From the NCBI GenBank assembly GCA_965661055.1, contig CBFICS010000009.1, forward strand, positions 13,752 to 77,751: 64,000 nt of DNA, written 5' to 3'. Position numbers and translations under genes: made by a program. The notes beneath the pieces are model-generated. The model was not told the origin of the DNA, searched no databases, and was given only the letters and a program-made list of their open reading frames with translations. Origin of the DNA: CBFHSF01 sp965661055 (GTDB lineage Bacteria > Bacteroidota > Bacteroidia > Flavobacteriales > Schleiferiaceae). Below are positions 25,291 through 34,366 of this stretch, in pieces (position 1 is the stretch's first letter; the number at the start of each line of letters is the position of its first letter).

Positions 25291-26487
25291 TTATAAATCT
25301 CCAAAATGAAGATTTACTTCTGTATAGGGCAAGTCAAACCACTCACCAATGGCCTTGTTGGTCAGTACCCCATTGCTCATATACATACCTTGTCTAAGTC
25401 CTGACTTGTATTTTAGAGCATTTTCTATACCTCCCTCTTCAGCAATTGCCTCTAGCATAGGAGCGAAAATATTTGATAAGCTAAAGCTGGCGGTCCGGCT
25501 AACCCTTGAAGTAAGGTTGGGTACGCCATAATGAATCACACCATGCCTTACAAAAGTAGGATGCTTGTGATCGGTCACTTCAGAAGTTTCAAAACACCCA
25601 CCTTGATCAATAGACACATCAATAATCACAGAGCCCTTTTTCATTTTTTTGACCATGTCTTCATTGACAACACAAGGCGTACGACCATTGCTTGCTCTCA
25701 TGGCCCCAATGGCTACATCACAACGCATCAACGCCTTTTCTAAAATTTTTGGAGAAAGCACACAGGTAAACACATCATTGGGCAGAGACTCTTGTAATCG
25801 TTTCAATTTGGTAAGGCTTATGTCGAAGACCTTTACATAGGCCCCCATTGCTTGGGCTGTTTTTGCTGCATAAGTCCCTACGGTTCCGGCGCCTATTATG
25901 ACCACTTCCGTGGGAGGTACTCCGGTAATACCCCCAAAGAGGTATCCTTTTCCGTCATTGGCATTGCTTAAATACTCTGCGGCTAAAAGGATGGAAGCAT
26001 TTCCAGCAATTTCTGACATACTGCGAACTACAGGAATCATTCCCTCTTCATCACGCATATGCTCGTAAGAAATGGCGGTAATTTTTTTCTTCATGAGCTT
26101 TTGAAAAAACTCACGAGTACACGTTTTGAGTTGAAGGGCTGAAAATAAAATTTGATGAGACTTCATCAAGTCAAGCTCATCCATACTTGGCGGCTCAACT
26201 TTTAAGATCAAGTTGCTTTCAAATACTTCTTTGGGTGAGTATGCAATTTTTGCACCCGCCTCACTATAATCAGAATCGGTATATCTGGCACCTAAACCTG
26301 CACCCGTTTCAACCACAACCTCATGCCCATTACTCACTAGCAAATACACCCCTTCTGGTGAAAGCCCCACCCTGTCTTCTTGAAGACAAGTTTCTTTGGG
26401 GACACCTATTTGGAGGGATCCTTTTTTTCGGCCAATGGCAAGTTTTTCTTCTTGGGGTAATAGTTGTTCAGCAGAAAACGGAAACAT
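25291..26487 (-). CDS. ald: Alanine dehydrogenase
   Basis: 398 residues. NAD-dependent interconversion of alanine with pyruvate and ammonia. Signs: the N-terminal substrate domain (IGVPKETCLQEDRVGLSPEG, catalytic Lys in LILKVEPPS), the NAD motif VVIIGAGTVGTYAAKTAQAMG near residue 195, and VIIDVSIDQGGCFETS near 290. The N-terminus is about 25 residues longer than classical Ald, as in the Bacteroidota form. It is followed by the DUF4258 gene and preceded by a 95-base gap from tsaE, all on the same strand. Confidence 0.93.
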   Translation of the reverse strand: MFPFSAEQLLPQEEKLAIGRKKGSLQIGVPKETCLQEDRVGLSPEGVYLLVSNGHEVVVETGAGLGARYTDSDYSEAGAKIAYSPKEVFESNLILKVEPPSMDELDLMKSHQILFSALQLKTCTREFFQKLMKKKITAISYEHMRDEEGMIPVVRSMSEIAGNASILLAAEYLSNANDGKGYLFGGITGVPPTEVVIIGAGTVGTYAAKTAQAMGAYVKVFDISLTKLKRLQESLPNDVFTCVLSPKILEKALMRCDVAIGAMRASNGRTPCVVNEDMVKKMKKGSVIIDVSIDQGGCFETSEVTDHKHPTFVRHGVIHYGVPNLTSRVSRTASFSLSNIFAPMLEAIAEEGGIENALKYKSGLRQGMYMSNGVLTNKAIGEWFDLPYTEVNLHFGDL

Positions 26488-26582
26488 GGTATATTAAAAT
26501 TGGTAGGTACTTAAATCTTCCAAAGTTTTGCAAGTCTCTTTTGGACTTGACGAGCAAACCAGGTATATATCATAAACTAACT

Positions 26583-26999
26583 TTAAACGCTTGACAAAAA
26601 GTCAATAGTGCGTATTTTATCACTTACAGAGATTTTAATTTCTCCATATTTTTCTGGGAGTAAGGTAGGAATTTTTTCTGGCCACTCAACCAAACAGATA
26701 TTTCCGCTGTAAAAGTATTCCTCATATCCCATATCATATACCTCTTCCTCAGAATTTATGCGATACATATCAAAGTGAAAAACTGTTTCACCGTTTGAGG
26801 TCATGTATTCATTGACCAGAGAAAAAGTAGGACTGCTTACTTCTTCCAAAACTCCTAAAGCTTTGCATATGGCTTTAATGGTAGTAGTTTTTCCAGCTCC
26901 CATCTCACCATAAAACAAAATTACCTTTTCCTCTATAGAGTCTGCTATTTCTGTCGCGACCTTGTTGAGTTCTTCTAGTCCGTTTACCGTGTACTTCAA
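26583..26999 (-). CDS. tsaE: tRNA threonylcarbamoyladenosine biosynthesis ATPase TsaE
   Basis: 138 residues. The P-loop ILFYGEMGAGKTTTIKAIC lies near residue 28, the switch-like SSPTFSLVNEY near 55, HFDMYRI near 75, and the C-terminal LVEWPEKI. TsaE supports the TsaBD complex in making t6A37 of tRNA. It starts with a TTG five bases after the porX stop, so it is co-transcribed with porX. Confidence 0.95.
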   Translation of the reverse strand: MKYTVNGLEELNKVATEIADSIEEKVILFYGEMGAGKTTTIKAICKALGVLEEVSSPTFSLVNEYMTSNGETVFHFDMYRINSEEEVYDMGYEEYFYSGNICLVEWPEKIPTLLPEKYGEIKISVSDKIRTIDFLSSV

Positions 27000-27004
27000 T
27001 GAAT

Positions 27005-28558
27005 TTATTTTTTTGAAAGAGTCACAAAAGGAATAATCATTTCTTCTAAAGAAATCCCGCCGTGCTGGTAGGTTTCCTTATAATATTTCACATAGTGGTT
27101 AAAGTTATTGGGATAGGCAAAAAAATCAGCCTCACGAGTAAAAATTGCTACATCCATAAAACTAGAAGTAGGCATTCCAATGGCTTTTGGATCTTTTACT
27201 TCAAAAACCTCCTTCTTATTATAAGACATGTTTCTACCCAACTTATACCTAAGGTTCGTGTTCAAATTTTTCTCGCCAATAACCTTAACGGGATTGCTCA
27301 CATTCACCGTTCCGTGATCAGTGGTAATCATTACTTTAAAATCTTTATTCGCCAACTGCTTAATTACATCAGAAAGTGGAGAATTCTTAAACCAACTTAA
27401 GGTTAGAGAACGGTAGGCCTTTTCCCCTTCTGACAATTCTCTAATAACCTCCATTTCAGTTTTAGAATGAGACAGCATATCAACAAAATTGTAAACCAAA
27501 ACATTCAAATCATTATTTGAAATGTTTGATAATTTTTCGGCATATCGCTTTCCGAACTGGTGCTGGGTGACTTTGGTATAATTGTACTTTACATGACCTA
27601 AACCTAAGCTTTTTAATTGTTCGCCTAAGAAAAACTCTTCATGTAAATTTTTTCCATCTTCATCTTGTTCTCCAACCCACTTGTCACCGAATTTCTTTTG
27701 AATGTCTGTAGGTAGAAGTCCGGCGAAAAATGCATTTCTTGCGTATTGAGTAGCCGTTGGCAACATGGCTGTGTACGAATGTTCTTGATCGGTTCTAAAC
27801 CATGCATTAATCTCTTTTTGAATAATTTTCCATTGATCCCATCGCAGGTTGTCAATGACAATTAAAAAAACCTTTTCCTTATTGCGAAGTGTAGGTCCTA
27901 CAAACTGATTAAAGGCCTGATGAGAAAAAACCATACTTTCATCTTGGGTTTTCATCCAGTCTTCATAATGGTCTTCTACAAATTGCGAAAACAAATCATT
28001 GGCTTCCTTCTTTTGCATCGCCAAAATTTCATTCATAGAATCGTCGTCTAAACTATCGAGTTCTAGCTCCCAAAAAACAAGTCTTTTGTACATCTCCTCC
28101 CATTCCTCATAGCTGTTTATAGATCCCAAATCCATTCCGATTTGTCTAAACTCCTGCTGATAATTAAGAGTCGTTTTCTCGGTCACTAATCTTCTGGTAT
28201 CTAAATTTTTCTTTATGCTAAGTAAAATCTGGTTAGGGTTTACGGGCTTGATTAAATAATCAGAAATATGAGAACCAATGGCATCCTCCATAATAGACTC
28301 TTCTTCACTTTTGGTTATCATTACCACCGGAAGGCTGTCTCTTTTTTCTTTAATTCTTGAAAGAGTTTCAAGGCCGTTAAGCCCAGGCATGTTTTCATCT
28401 AAAAAAACAATGTCAAACACCTTGTCATCAATTAACTCAAGGGCATCACTTCCATTGTTTACCGTTTCTACCACGTATCCTTTTTGCTCAAGAAACATAA
28501 CATGTGGCTTCAACAATTCAATTTCATCATCAACCCACAGAATATTTATCTCGCTCAT
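27005..28558 (-). CDS. porX: PorX-type response regulator with PglZ alkaline phosphatase-like domain
   Basis: 517 residues. The receiver domain has phospho-acceptor Asp54 in IVFLDENMPGLNG and Lys in YLIKPVNPNQ. A helical linker follows to about residue 215. The C-terminal PglZ domain has KVFLIVIDNLRWDQWK, LPTATQYARNAFFAGLLP and ITTDHGTVN motifs that match the metal-binding and nucleophile positions of the alkaline phosphatase superfamily. This is the architecture of PorX, the regulator needed for type IX secretion in Porphyromonas and Flavobacterium. It fits the T9SS cargo gene at 8256. The kinase partner PorY is not in the window. It is the first gene of a minus-strand run with tsaE. Confidence 0.94.
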   Translation of the reverse strand: MSEINILWVDDEIELLKPHVMFLEQKGYVVETVNNGSDALELIDDKVFDIVFLDENMPGLNGLETLSRIKEKRDSLPVVMITKSEEESIMEDAIGSHISDYLIKPVNPNQILLSIKKNLDTRRLVTEKTTLNYQQEFRQIGMDLGSINSYEEWEEMYKRLVFWELELDSLDDDSMNEILAMQKKEANDLFSQFVEDHYEDWMKTQDESMVFSHQAFNQFVGPTLRNKEKVFLIVIDNLRWDQWKIIQKEINAWFRTDQEHSYTAMLPTATQYARNAFFAGLLPTDIQKKFGDKWVGEQDEDGKNLHEEFFLGEQLKSLGLGHVKYNYTKVTQHQFGKRYAEKLSNISNNDLNVLVYNFVDMLSHSKTEMEVIRELSEGEKAYRSLTLSWFKNSPLSDVIKQLANKDFKVMITTDHGTVNVSNPVKVIGEKNLNTNLRYKLGRNMSYNKKEVFEVKDPKAIGMPTSSFMDVAIFTREADFFAYPNNFNHYVKYYKETYQHGGISLEEMIIPFVTLSKK

Positions 28559-28590
28559 ATTTTTTATCTTTAATTTTAGACGAATCCTTA

Positions 28591-28598
28591 CAAAGGTA
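28591..28598 (-). promoter_or_regulatory. -7 promoter element of porX
   Basis: On the minus strand this reads TACCTTTG, an exact TAnnTTTG match 32 bases before the porX ATG. It sits inside a perfect 6-bp inverted repeat, CCTTAC/GTAAGG (28586-28601, four-base centre). Confidence 0.5.
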
Positions 28599-28611
28599 AG
28601 GGGTGTAAAGT

Positions 28612-28619
28612 TACCTTTG
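28612..28619 (+). promoter_or_regulatory. -7 promoter element of the HD-domain gene
   Basis: TACCTTTG, an exact TAnnTTTG match, lies 21 bases before the TTG at 28641. It supports that start, and 13 bases separate it from the divergent porX element. Confidence 0.5.
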
Positions 28620-28640
28620 AAGGTAGAAAATCAAATCCTC

Positions 28641-29882
28641 TTGAAATACATCAATAAAAATAAAATTTTCAACGACCCTATTTATGGTTTCATTACCATT
28701 CCCAACGAAAAGATCTTCGATTTATTAGAGCACCCCTATTTTCAAAGACTGAGAAGAATAAGTCAACTCGGGCTTACTTATTTAGTTTACCCGGGCGCAT
28801 ACCACACGCGGTTTCACCACGCCCTAGGAGCTATGCACCTCATGACGCATGCCTTGCAAATTTTAAAGGCCAAGGGAAGTGAAATTACGGTTGAAGAAGA
28901 AGAAGCTGTTTGCATCGCTATTTTGCTTCACGATATTGGTCACGGGCCCTTTAGCCACGCCCTTGAACACACTTTGGTAGACCAAATTAACCATGAACAG
29001 CTAAGTCTTATGTTCATGGAAAACTTAAATAAAGAGTTTAATGGAGGTCTTAGCCTAGCAATTCAAATTTTCAAAAATGAATACCCAAAAAAATTCCTGC
29101 ATCAACTTATTAGCAGTCAGCTAGACATGGACCGGCTAGACTACCTAAGAAGAGATAGTTTTTACACGGGGGTCACAGAAGGTGCCATAAATTCAGAGCG
29201 CCTCATAACCATGTTAAATGTTCACGAAGATTCTTTGGTGGTCGATGCTAAAGGAATCTATTCGGTTGAAAAATTTATTGTTGCAAGAAGACTCATGTAC
29301 TGGCAAGTGTATCTTCACAAAACGGTAATCAGTGCAGAGTTCATGATTGTTAAAGCTCTGAAAAGAGCCAGAGAACTTGCCCTTTCGGGGAAGGAGATTT
29401 TCGCCTCAACTGCGTTAAAGGTATTCTTGAACCAACGAATTACGTTAAATGACTTTTACCAGGACCAAAAATACCTTGAGACGTTTGCCCTTCTAGATGA
29501 CAACGATATTTTAGGTGCACTTAAAGAGTGGATTCATAGTGACGACATTATTCTTTCTGATTTGAGTTTGGCCATTTTAAATAGAAATCTTTTTAAAGTA
29601 AAGGTTTACAATGAACCCATGAGCCTTGAGGACAAGGATAGAATTCTAGCTAAAATCAGTGCAGAAAAAAACATTTCTTTAGAAGATGCTAACTATTACC
29701 TAATAGACGAAACCATTGATAACCACGCATATAATCCAGAGAAAGACAGCATATTGCTTTTGTATAAAGACCAATCTGTTGTAGATATTGCCAAGGCTGC
29801 TGATCAGCTAAATATTTCTGCCCTTTCCAACCGGGTTACGAAACACTTTATTTGCTATCCAGAGGAATACATGGAAAGGTGA
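28641..29882 (+). CDS. HD-domain metal-dependent phosphohydrolase (dGTPase-like/YdgH-type)
   Basis: 413 residues from TTG 28641. The frame is open much further upstream, across the antisense of porX, but the protein family begins near KIFNDPIYGFITIPNE, and a promoter element ends at 28619. A TTG at 28617 is the alternative. The HD metal site is complete: HHALGAMHLM (first His), AILLHDIGHGPFSHALEH (HD), and DMDRLDYLRRDS further on, as in dGTPase/SAMHD1-related HD proteins. The nucleotide substrate cannot be assigned. It is divergent from porX. Confidence 0.88.
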   Translation: MKYINKNKIFNDPIYGFITIPNEKIFDLLEHPYFQRLRRISQLGLTYLVYPGAYHTRFHHALGAMHLMTHALQILKAKGSEITVEEEEAVCIAILLHDIGHGPFSHALEHTLVDQINHEQLSLMFMENLNKEFNGGLSLAIQIFKNEYPKKFLHQLISSQLDMDRLDYLRRDSFYTGVTEGAINSERLITMLNVHEDSLVVDAKGIYSVEKFIVARRLMYWQVYLHKTVISAEFMIVKALKRARELALSGKEIFASTALKVFLNQRITLNDFYQDQKYLETFALLDDNDILGALKEWIHSDDIILSDLSLAILNRNLFKVKVYNEPMSLEDKDRILAKISAEKNISLEDANYYLIDETIDNHAYNPEKDSILLLYKDQSVVDIAKAADQLNISALSNRVTKHFICYPEEYMER

Positions 29883-29902
29883 TGATTCCTGCATTTTTTT
29901 AG

Positions 29903-29910
29903 TATTTTTG
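29903..29910 (+). promoter_or_regulatory. Possible -7 promoter element of the lpxD operon
   Basis: TATTTTTG matches TAnnTTTG but ends only 5 bases before the lpxD ATG, so the transcript would be nearly leaderless. It may be chance. Confidence 0.35.
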
Positions 29911-29915
29911 GCGCA

Positions 29916-30911
29916 ATGGAATTTACCGCAAAACAAATATCCGAACTCCTTGAAGGAGAGGTTATTGGAGACGAAACCGTTTCCGTTAATAATTTATCTA
30001 AAATTGAAGAAGGGAAGCCAGGCACTTTGTCTTTCTTGGCAAACCCTCAATATACTCCCTACATTTACACAACCGAAGCTTCTTTGGTAATTGTCAATAA
30101 ATCTTTTGAACCTGAAAAAGAGGTAAAGGCTACCATGATTGCTGTAGATGATGCTTACGCTTCTTTTGCTAAGCTTTTAGAACTGTATAACCAGATGCAA
30201 CACGCCGTGTCTGGAATAGATAAAAATGCTGCCATTGACGATTCAGCTACAGTAGGTGAAGACGCTTACATTGGTACTTTTACCGTGGTTGGAAAAAACG
30301 TTGTTATCGGCAAAAATGTAAAAATCTACAACCAAGTAACCATTGGCGACAATGTGACAATTGGTGACGATTGCATAATTTACTCTGGAGTTAGAATTTA
30401 TCATGACTCGGTGATAGGCAATAAAGTAACCTTACACAGCGGAGTGGTAATTGGCGGTGACGGTTTTGGGTTTGCGCCAAACGTTAACAACGAATACAAC
30501 AAAGTAGCTCAAATAGGCAACGTCATTTTAAAAGACGGTGTTGAAGTTGGCGCTAACACTACAATAGACAGAGCTACCTTAGGAAGCACAATTATTCATG
30601 AGGGAGTAAAAATTGACAACTTAATACAAATCGCTCACAATGTAGAAGTTGGAAAAAATACCGTAATTGCTGCACAAACAGGAATCGCAGGTTCAACCAA
30701 AATTGGCAAAAACTGTATGATAGGAGGCCAAGTAGGTATTGCTGGCCACCTGACCATTGGCGATAATGTAAAAATCGCTGCCCAATCAGGATTGACTTCT
30801 AACATAAAAGACAATTCTGTAATTATGGGGTCGCCCGCTTTTAACGCTGGTGACTACAACCGATCTTATGTTTACTTTAAAAAATTACCCACTCTTTTTT
30901 CAAAGAAATAG
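29916..30911 (+). CDS. lpxD: UDP-3-O-(3-hydroxyacyl)glucosamine N-acyltransferase
   Basis: 331 residues. It adds the second 3-hydroxyacyl chain from acyl-ACP in lipid A synthesis. The N-terminal uridine-binding domain (IEEGKPGTLSFLANPQY near 30) is followed by a hexapeptide-repeat left-handed beta helix (about 105-300) with the catalytic His in DNLIQIAHNVEVG and the conserved IGGDGFGFAP loop. It heads a run of lipid A genes on the plus strand, 16 bases before lpxC/fabZ. Confidence 0.96.
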   Translation: MEFTAKQISELLEGEVIGDETVSVNNLSKIEEGKPGTLSFLANPQYTPYIYTTEASLVIVNKSFEPEKEVKATMIAVDDAYASFAKLLELYNQMQHAVSGIDKNAAIDDSATVGEDAYIGTFTVVGKNVVIGKNVKIYNQVTIGDNVTIGDDCIIYSGVRIYHDSVIGNKVTLHSGVVIGGDGFGFAPNVNNEYNKVAQIGNVILKDGVEVGANTTIDRATLGSTIIHEGVKIDNLIQIAHNVEVGKNTVIAAQTGIAGSTKIGKNCMIGGQVGIAGHLTIGDNVKIAAQSGLTSNIKDNSVIMGSPAFNAGDYNRSYVYFKKLPTLFSKK

Positions 30912-30927
30912 ACAAACTGTTTACGAA

Positions 30928-32316
30928 ATGAGCAACCAGCAGACCATTGAGAAGTCAGTAGAATTAACCGGTGTAGGACTACATACCGGAAAAAATGTAA
31001 CCATGAAATTTAATCCCGCTGATGAAAATCACGGAATTAAGTTCAAGAGAACTGACTTAAAAAATCAACCGGTAATTGATGCTTTGGCAACTTTGGTTTC
31101 TACCACGGATCGTGGAACCACGATTTCTCAAGATGGTGCTGACATAAACACGGTAGAACACGTGCTAGCAGCACTTACCGGATTAGGAATAGACAATTGT
31201 CTTATTGAGCTCAACGCAGCAGAGCCACCGATTATGGACGGTTCTTCAATTCAGTTTATTGAAGTACTAGAAAGTGCCGGAATCAAAACCCAAGAGGCTG
31301 AGAAAAATTACTTTGTCATTACTGAGCCCATCATTTATAAAGATGATTCAGGTATTGAGATTATGGCAATACCTGCTGATACTTTTCAGGTAACGGTTAT
31401 GGTTGATTATGAGACCAAAGTATTGGGTTCGCAAAATGCCCATATGGACCATATTTCAGATTTTAAATCTGAATTTGCCAGCGCTAGAACTTTTAGCTTT
31501 TTGCATGAACTTGAGTTTTTACTAGACAACGGACTTATTCAAGGCGGCGACTTAAACAACGCGATCGTTTACGTTGACAACGAACCCAAACCAGAGTCGT
31601 TAGAAAAACTAAAAAAAGCCTTTAATAAGGATTCTGTTCACGTAAAGCCCAACGGAATTTTAGACAATCTTGACTTACACTATAACAACGAGGCAGCTAG
31701 ACATAAACTGCTTGACGTAATTGGAGACCTTACCCTAGTAGGTCGTCCGATTAAAGGTAGAATCTTTGCCACAAAGCCTGGTCACAAAGCAAACACTGAC
31801 TTTGCAAAGCTTCTAATTCAGGAGATTAAAAAACAAGAAAAGAACAACAAAGGACCTCAAATAGATTTGAATGCTGTACCCAAAATGGACGTTACGGCTA
31901 TTCAAGAAATGCTTCCTCACCGCCCGCCATTCTTATTGGTAGACAAAATCATGGAGATGAGTGAAGACTCAATTGTTGGAGTGAAAAACGTAACCATGAA
32001 TGAGCCCTTCTTTGTGGGGCACTTTCCTGGCACTCCGGTAATGCCTGGTGTATTACAAGTTGAAGCCATGGCTCAAGTTGGTGGAATATTAGCATTGAGC
32101 ACTGTTCCAGATCCAGAAAACTACTTGACCTTCTTCATGAAAATGGAAAATGTTAAGTTTAAAAGAAAAGTGGTACCAGGAGATACCTTGGTTTTTTCTC
32201 TTAAATTAACCGAACCTATTAGAAGAGGTATTGTTCAGATGAAAGGCGAGGCTTATGTTGGCAACCAATTAGTGTCAGAAGCCTTACTAATGGCCCAAAT
32301 CACAAAAGAAAAATAG
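30928..32316 (+). CDS. lpxC/fabZ: Bifunctional UDP-3-O-acyl-GlcNAc deacetylase / 3-hydroxyacyl-ACP dehydratase (LpxC-FabZ fusion)
   Basis: 462 residues. ATG 30928 is chosen because it starts the LpxC domain (KSVELTGVGLHTGK). LpxC covers about 1-300, with zinc ligands in INTVEHVLAALTG and the HKLLDVIGDLTLVG motif. FabZ covers about 320-462, with LPHRPPFLLVDKI, the catalytic His in VGHFPGTPVMPGVLQVEAMA and the acidic partner nearby. LpxC makes the committed lipid A step and FabZ dehydrates 3-hydroxyacyl-ACP, so the fusion balances lipid A and fatty acid flux. This fusion is typical of Bacteroidota. It lies between lpxD and lpxA. Confidence 0.97.
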   Translation: MSNQQTIEKSVELTGVGLHTGKNVTMKFNPADENHGIKFKRTDLKNQPVIDALATLVSTTDRGTTISQDGADINTVEHVLAALTGLGIDNCLIELNAAEPPIMDGSSIQFIEVLESAGIKTQEAEKNYFVITEPIIYKDDSGIEIMAIPADTFQVTVMVDYETKVLGSQNAHMDHISDFKSEFASARTFSFLHELEFLLDNGLIQGGDLNNAIVYVDNEPKPESLEKLKKAFNKDSVHVKPNGILDNLDLHYNNEAARHKLLDVIGDLTLVGRPIKGRIFATKPGHKANTDFAKLLIQEIKKQEKNNKGPQIDLNAVPKMDVTAIQEMLPHRPPFLLVDKIMEMSEDSIVGVKNVTMNEPFFVGHFPGTPVMPGVLQVEAMAQVGGILALSTVPDPENYLTFFMKMENVKFKRKVVPGDTLVFSLKLTEPIRRGIVQMKGEAYVGNQLVSEALLMAQITKEK

Positions 32317-32321
32317 AGCAC

Positions 32322-33116
32322 ATGAATCAGCCGCTAGCATACGTACATCCTTCCGCAAAGATTGCTGACACCGTGGTAATCGAACCATTTACAACCATTC
32401 ACAAAAATGTTGAAATTGGTGAGGGAACATGGATTGGATCAAACGTTACCATTATGGAAGGTGCCCGAATTGGAAAAAATTGTAGAATTTTTCCGGGTGC
32501 CGTTATTAGTGCCATACCTCAAGATTTAAAGTTTGAAGGAGAAGACTCTTTGGCAATTGTGGGTGACGGAACCATTATTAGAGAATGTGTTACTATTAAC
32601 CGTGGAACCAAAGCGTCAGGACATACCACCATCGGTAAAAACTGCTTGTTGATGGCCTATGCACACATTGCCCATGATTGTATTATTGGCAACAATTGCA
32701 TTATTGTTAATGGAGTGGCACTTGGTGGACATATTGAAATGGGAGATTACGCCATTCTCGGTGGACTTACAGCCGTTCATCAATTTGTTAAAATTGGTTC
32801 TCACGCCATGGTGGGTGGTGGATCTTTGGTAAGAAAAGACATTCCTCCCTACGTAAAGGCTGCTAAAGAACCTATTAGCTTTGCGGGTATCAACTCAATT
32901 GGGTTACGCCGTCGTGGATTTGACAATGACAAAATCAATGAAATCCAAGACATCTACCGCGTATTATTCCAAAAGAACTACAACACTACCCAAGGGATAG
33001 AAATAATTGAAACTGAATTTAACCCAACCAAAGAAAGAGACGAAATTTTGACCTTTATCAAGAATTCTCAGCGTGGAATTATGAAGGGATTTAGCCTTTC
33101 TAAAGTAACGGGATAA
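32322..33116 (+). CDS. lpxA: Acyl-ACP--UDP-N-acetylglucosamine O-acyltransferase
   Basis: 264 residues, the normal LpxA length. It transfers 3-hydroxyacyl to UDP-GlcNAc, the first lipid A step. The N-terminal left-handed beta helix has hexapeptide repeats (about 8-190). The catalytic His is in LMAYAHIAHDCIIGN near 122-136, with the substrate loop ISAIPQDLKFEGE near 68. The helical C-terminus has SIGLRRRGFDNDKINEIQ. It lies 5 bases after lpxC/fabZ. Confidence 0.97.
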   Translation: MNQPLAYVHPSAKIADTVVIEPFTTIHKNVEIGEGTWIGSNVTIMEGARIGKNCRIFPGAVISAIPQDLKFEGEDSLAIVGDGTIIRECVTINRGTKASGHTTIGKNCLLMAYAHIAHDCIIGNNCIIVNGVALGGHIEMGDYAILGGLTAVHQFVKIGSHAMVGGGSLVRKDIPPYVKAAKEPISFAGINSIGLRRRGFDNDKINEIQDIYRVLFQKNYNTTQGIEIIETEFNPTKERDEILTFIKNSQRGIMKGFSLSKVTG

Positions 33117-33119
33117 AGG

Positions 33120-33743
33120 ATGAAAATTGAATTAGAAGATATTTCTAAGTCTTTTCTTCATCACATCATTTTTAGAGGTGTAAACCAAACCTTTGAAATT
33201 GGTTCTAAATGGGTTTTTACCGGAGGCAATGGTTCGGGTAAAAGCACATTATTACGCTTGGTTAGTGGTAATTTAACTCCTTCCAACGGACGGGTTGTCT
33301 ACAAGGATGAGAGGGGTGAAATTTCCCACGAAAGTGGCATAAAGAACATTAGCCTTTCAGCCCCCTATTTAGATCTTATTGAAGATTTTACCTTTCCAGA
33401 ACTCATTGATTTTCACCAGAAATTCAAACCGTTTAAAAACAACCTTTCTGCCCAAGAAGTCTTGGCGATTTCTGAACTTTCAAGAGTATCTAAAAAGCGA
33501 ATTGCTAATTTTTCATCGGGAATGAAACAGCGTGCAAAACTAACACTGGCTATTCTTTCAGATTCACCCGTGCTGTTATTAGACGAACCGTTTTCAAACC
33601 TGGACCAAAAAGGGAAGGATTGGTATACGCATATGATGACTACTTATACCGAAAAAAATACAGTCATCATTGCCTCAAACCACGTAAAAGGAGAATACTT
33701 TATGGCGCAAAAAACTCTAGATATTGCGCATTTCAAAAAATAG
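33120..33743 (+). CDS. Small ABC transporter ATPase of unknown partner
   Basis: 207 residues, a single ATPase domain: Walker A FTGGNGSGKSTLLRLVSG near residue 35, a signature-like NFSSGMKQRAKLTLAIL near 132, Walker B VLLLDEPFSNLD, and the H-loop IIASNHVKGE. No permease gene is adjacent. The gene sits 3 bases after lpxA in the lipid A run, and the same position is, to my knowledge, occupied by a similar ATPase in other Bacteroidota. A role in LPS or lipid export is possible but not shown by sequence. Confidence 0.85.
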   Translation: MKIELEDISKSFLHHIIFRGVNQTFEIGSKWVFTGGNGSGKSTLLRLVSGNLTPSNGRVVYKDERGEISHESGIKNISLSAPYLDLIEDFTFPELIDFHQKFKPFKNNLSAQEVLAISELSRVSKKRIANFSSGMKQRAKLTLAILSDSPVLLLDEPFSNLDQKGKDWYTHMMTTYTEKNTVIIASNHVKGEYFMAQKTLDIAHFKK

Positions 33744-33797
33744 CTTTAAAAAGCTACTTTTACAAAATATTTTCAAAAATCAGAAAACCATAAAATA

Positions 33798-34364
33798 ATG
33801 GCAAGTACATCAGATATTCGCAACGGTCTATGTATTAATTACAATAACGACCCTTATTCAATTATTGAATTTTTACACGTTAAACCAGGAAAAGGTGCTG
33901 CATTTGTAAGGACTAAAATGAGAAACCTAAATACAGGTAGAGTCTTAGAACACACCTTCCCTGCAGGGACAAAAATTGAAGAGATCAGAGTTGAAACAAG
34001 AAGCTACCAGTTCTTATATGAAGCCCAGGGTGAGTATCACTTTATGAACAATGATAATTACGAACAAATTACCATTGCAAAGGAATTGATCAATGCGCCT
34101 CAGTTTTTATTAGACGGAATGGAAGTAAAAGTGGTTTTCCACGCGGATGAAGACAGACCTTTAAGTGTTGAGCTTCCTGCATCTGTGGCATTAACCATTA
34201 CTTACTCTGAGCCTGGAATCAAAGGAAACACAGCGACAAACGCAACAAAACCCGCAACTTTAGAAACGGGTGCTGAAGTAAGAGTGCCATTGTTTATTGA
34301 ACAAGGTGAAAAAATTGTCATTGACACTGCTACTGGAGCTTATAAAGAGAGAGCTAAAGAGTAA
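33798..34364 (+). CDS. efp: Elongation factor P
   Basis: 188 residues with the three beta domains of EF-P, which relieves ribosome stalling at polyproline. The tip of domain I reads FLHVKPGKGAAFVRTK, with Lys32 at the position modified in other species. Domain III ends with the usual ...VPLFIEQGEKIVIDTATGAY. No modification gene (epmA, earP) is seen nearby. A short hairpin-like repeat (33741-33756) precedes it. Three bases separate it from the second lpxD-like gene. Confidence 0.97.
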   Translation: MASTSDIRNGLCINYNNDPYSIIEFLHVKPGKGAAFVRTKMRNLNTGRVLEHTFPAGTKIEEIRVETRSYQFLYEAQGEYHFMNNDNYEQITIAKELINAPQFLLDGMEVKVVFHADEDRPLSVELPASVALTITYSEPGIKGNTATNATKPATLETGAEVRVPLFIEQGEKIVIDTATGAYKERAKE

Positions 34365-34366
34365 CT

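Noticed and set aside
26531..26550. Small inverted repeat CAAGTC/GACTTG between ald and tsaE
   Set aside because: Six bases on each side with no T run or known motif; below what I would call a site.
26187..26594. 135-codon plus-strand frame opposite ald
   Set aside because: Antisense shadow of a conserved gene, no supporting signal.
28278..28640. N-terminal extension of the HD-domain protein into the porX gene
   Set aside because: The extra 121 residues are merely the antisense of porX. The protein family and a promoter element at 28612 place the start at about 28641.
30850..30927. Longer start for LpxC-FabZ overlapping lpxD
   Set aside because: LpxC domains begin right after ATG 30928; the extension is the lpxD end read in another frame.
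33741..33756. TAGCTT/AAGCTA hairpin before efp as a terminator
   Set aside because: The stem is only six A/T-rich pairs with no proper T run; it may be chance and is not listed.
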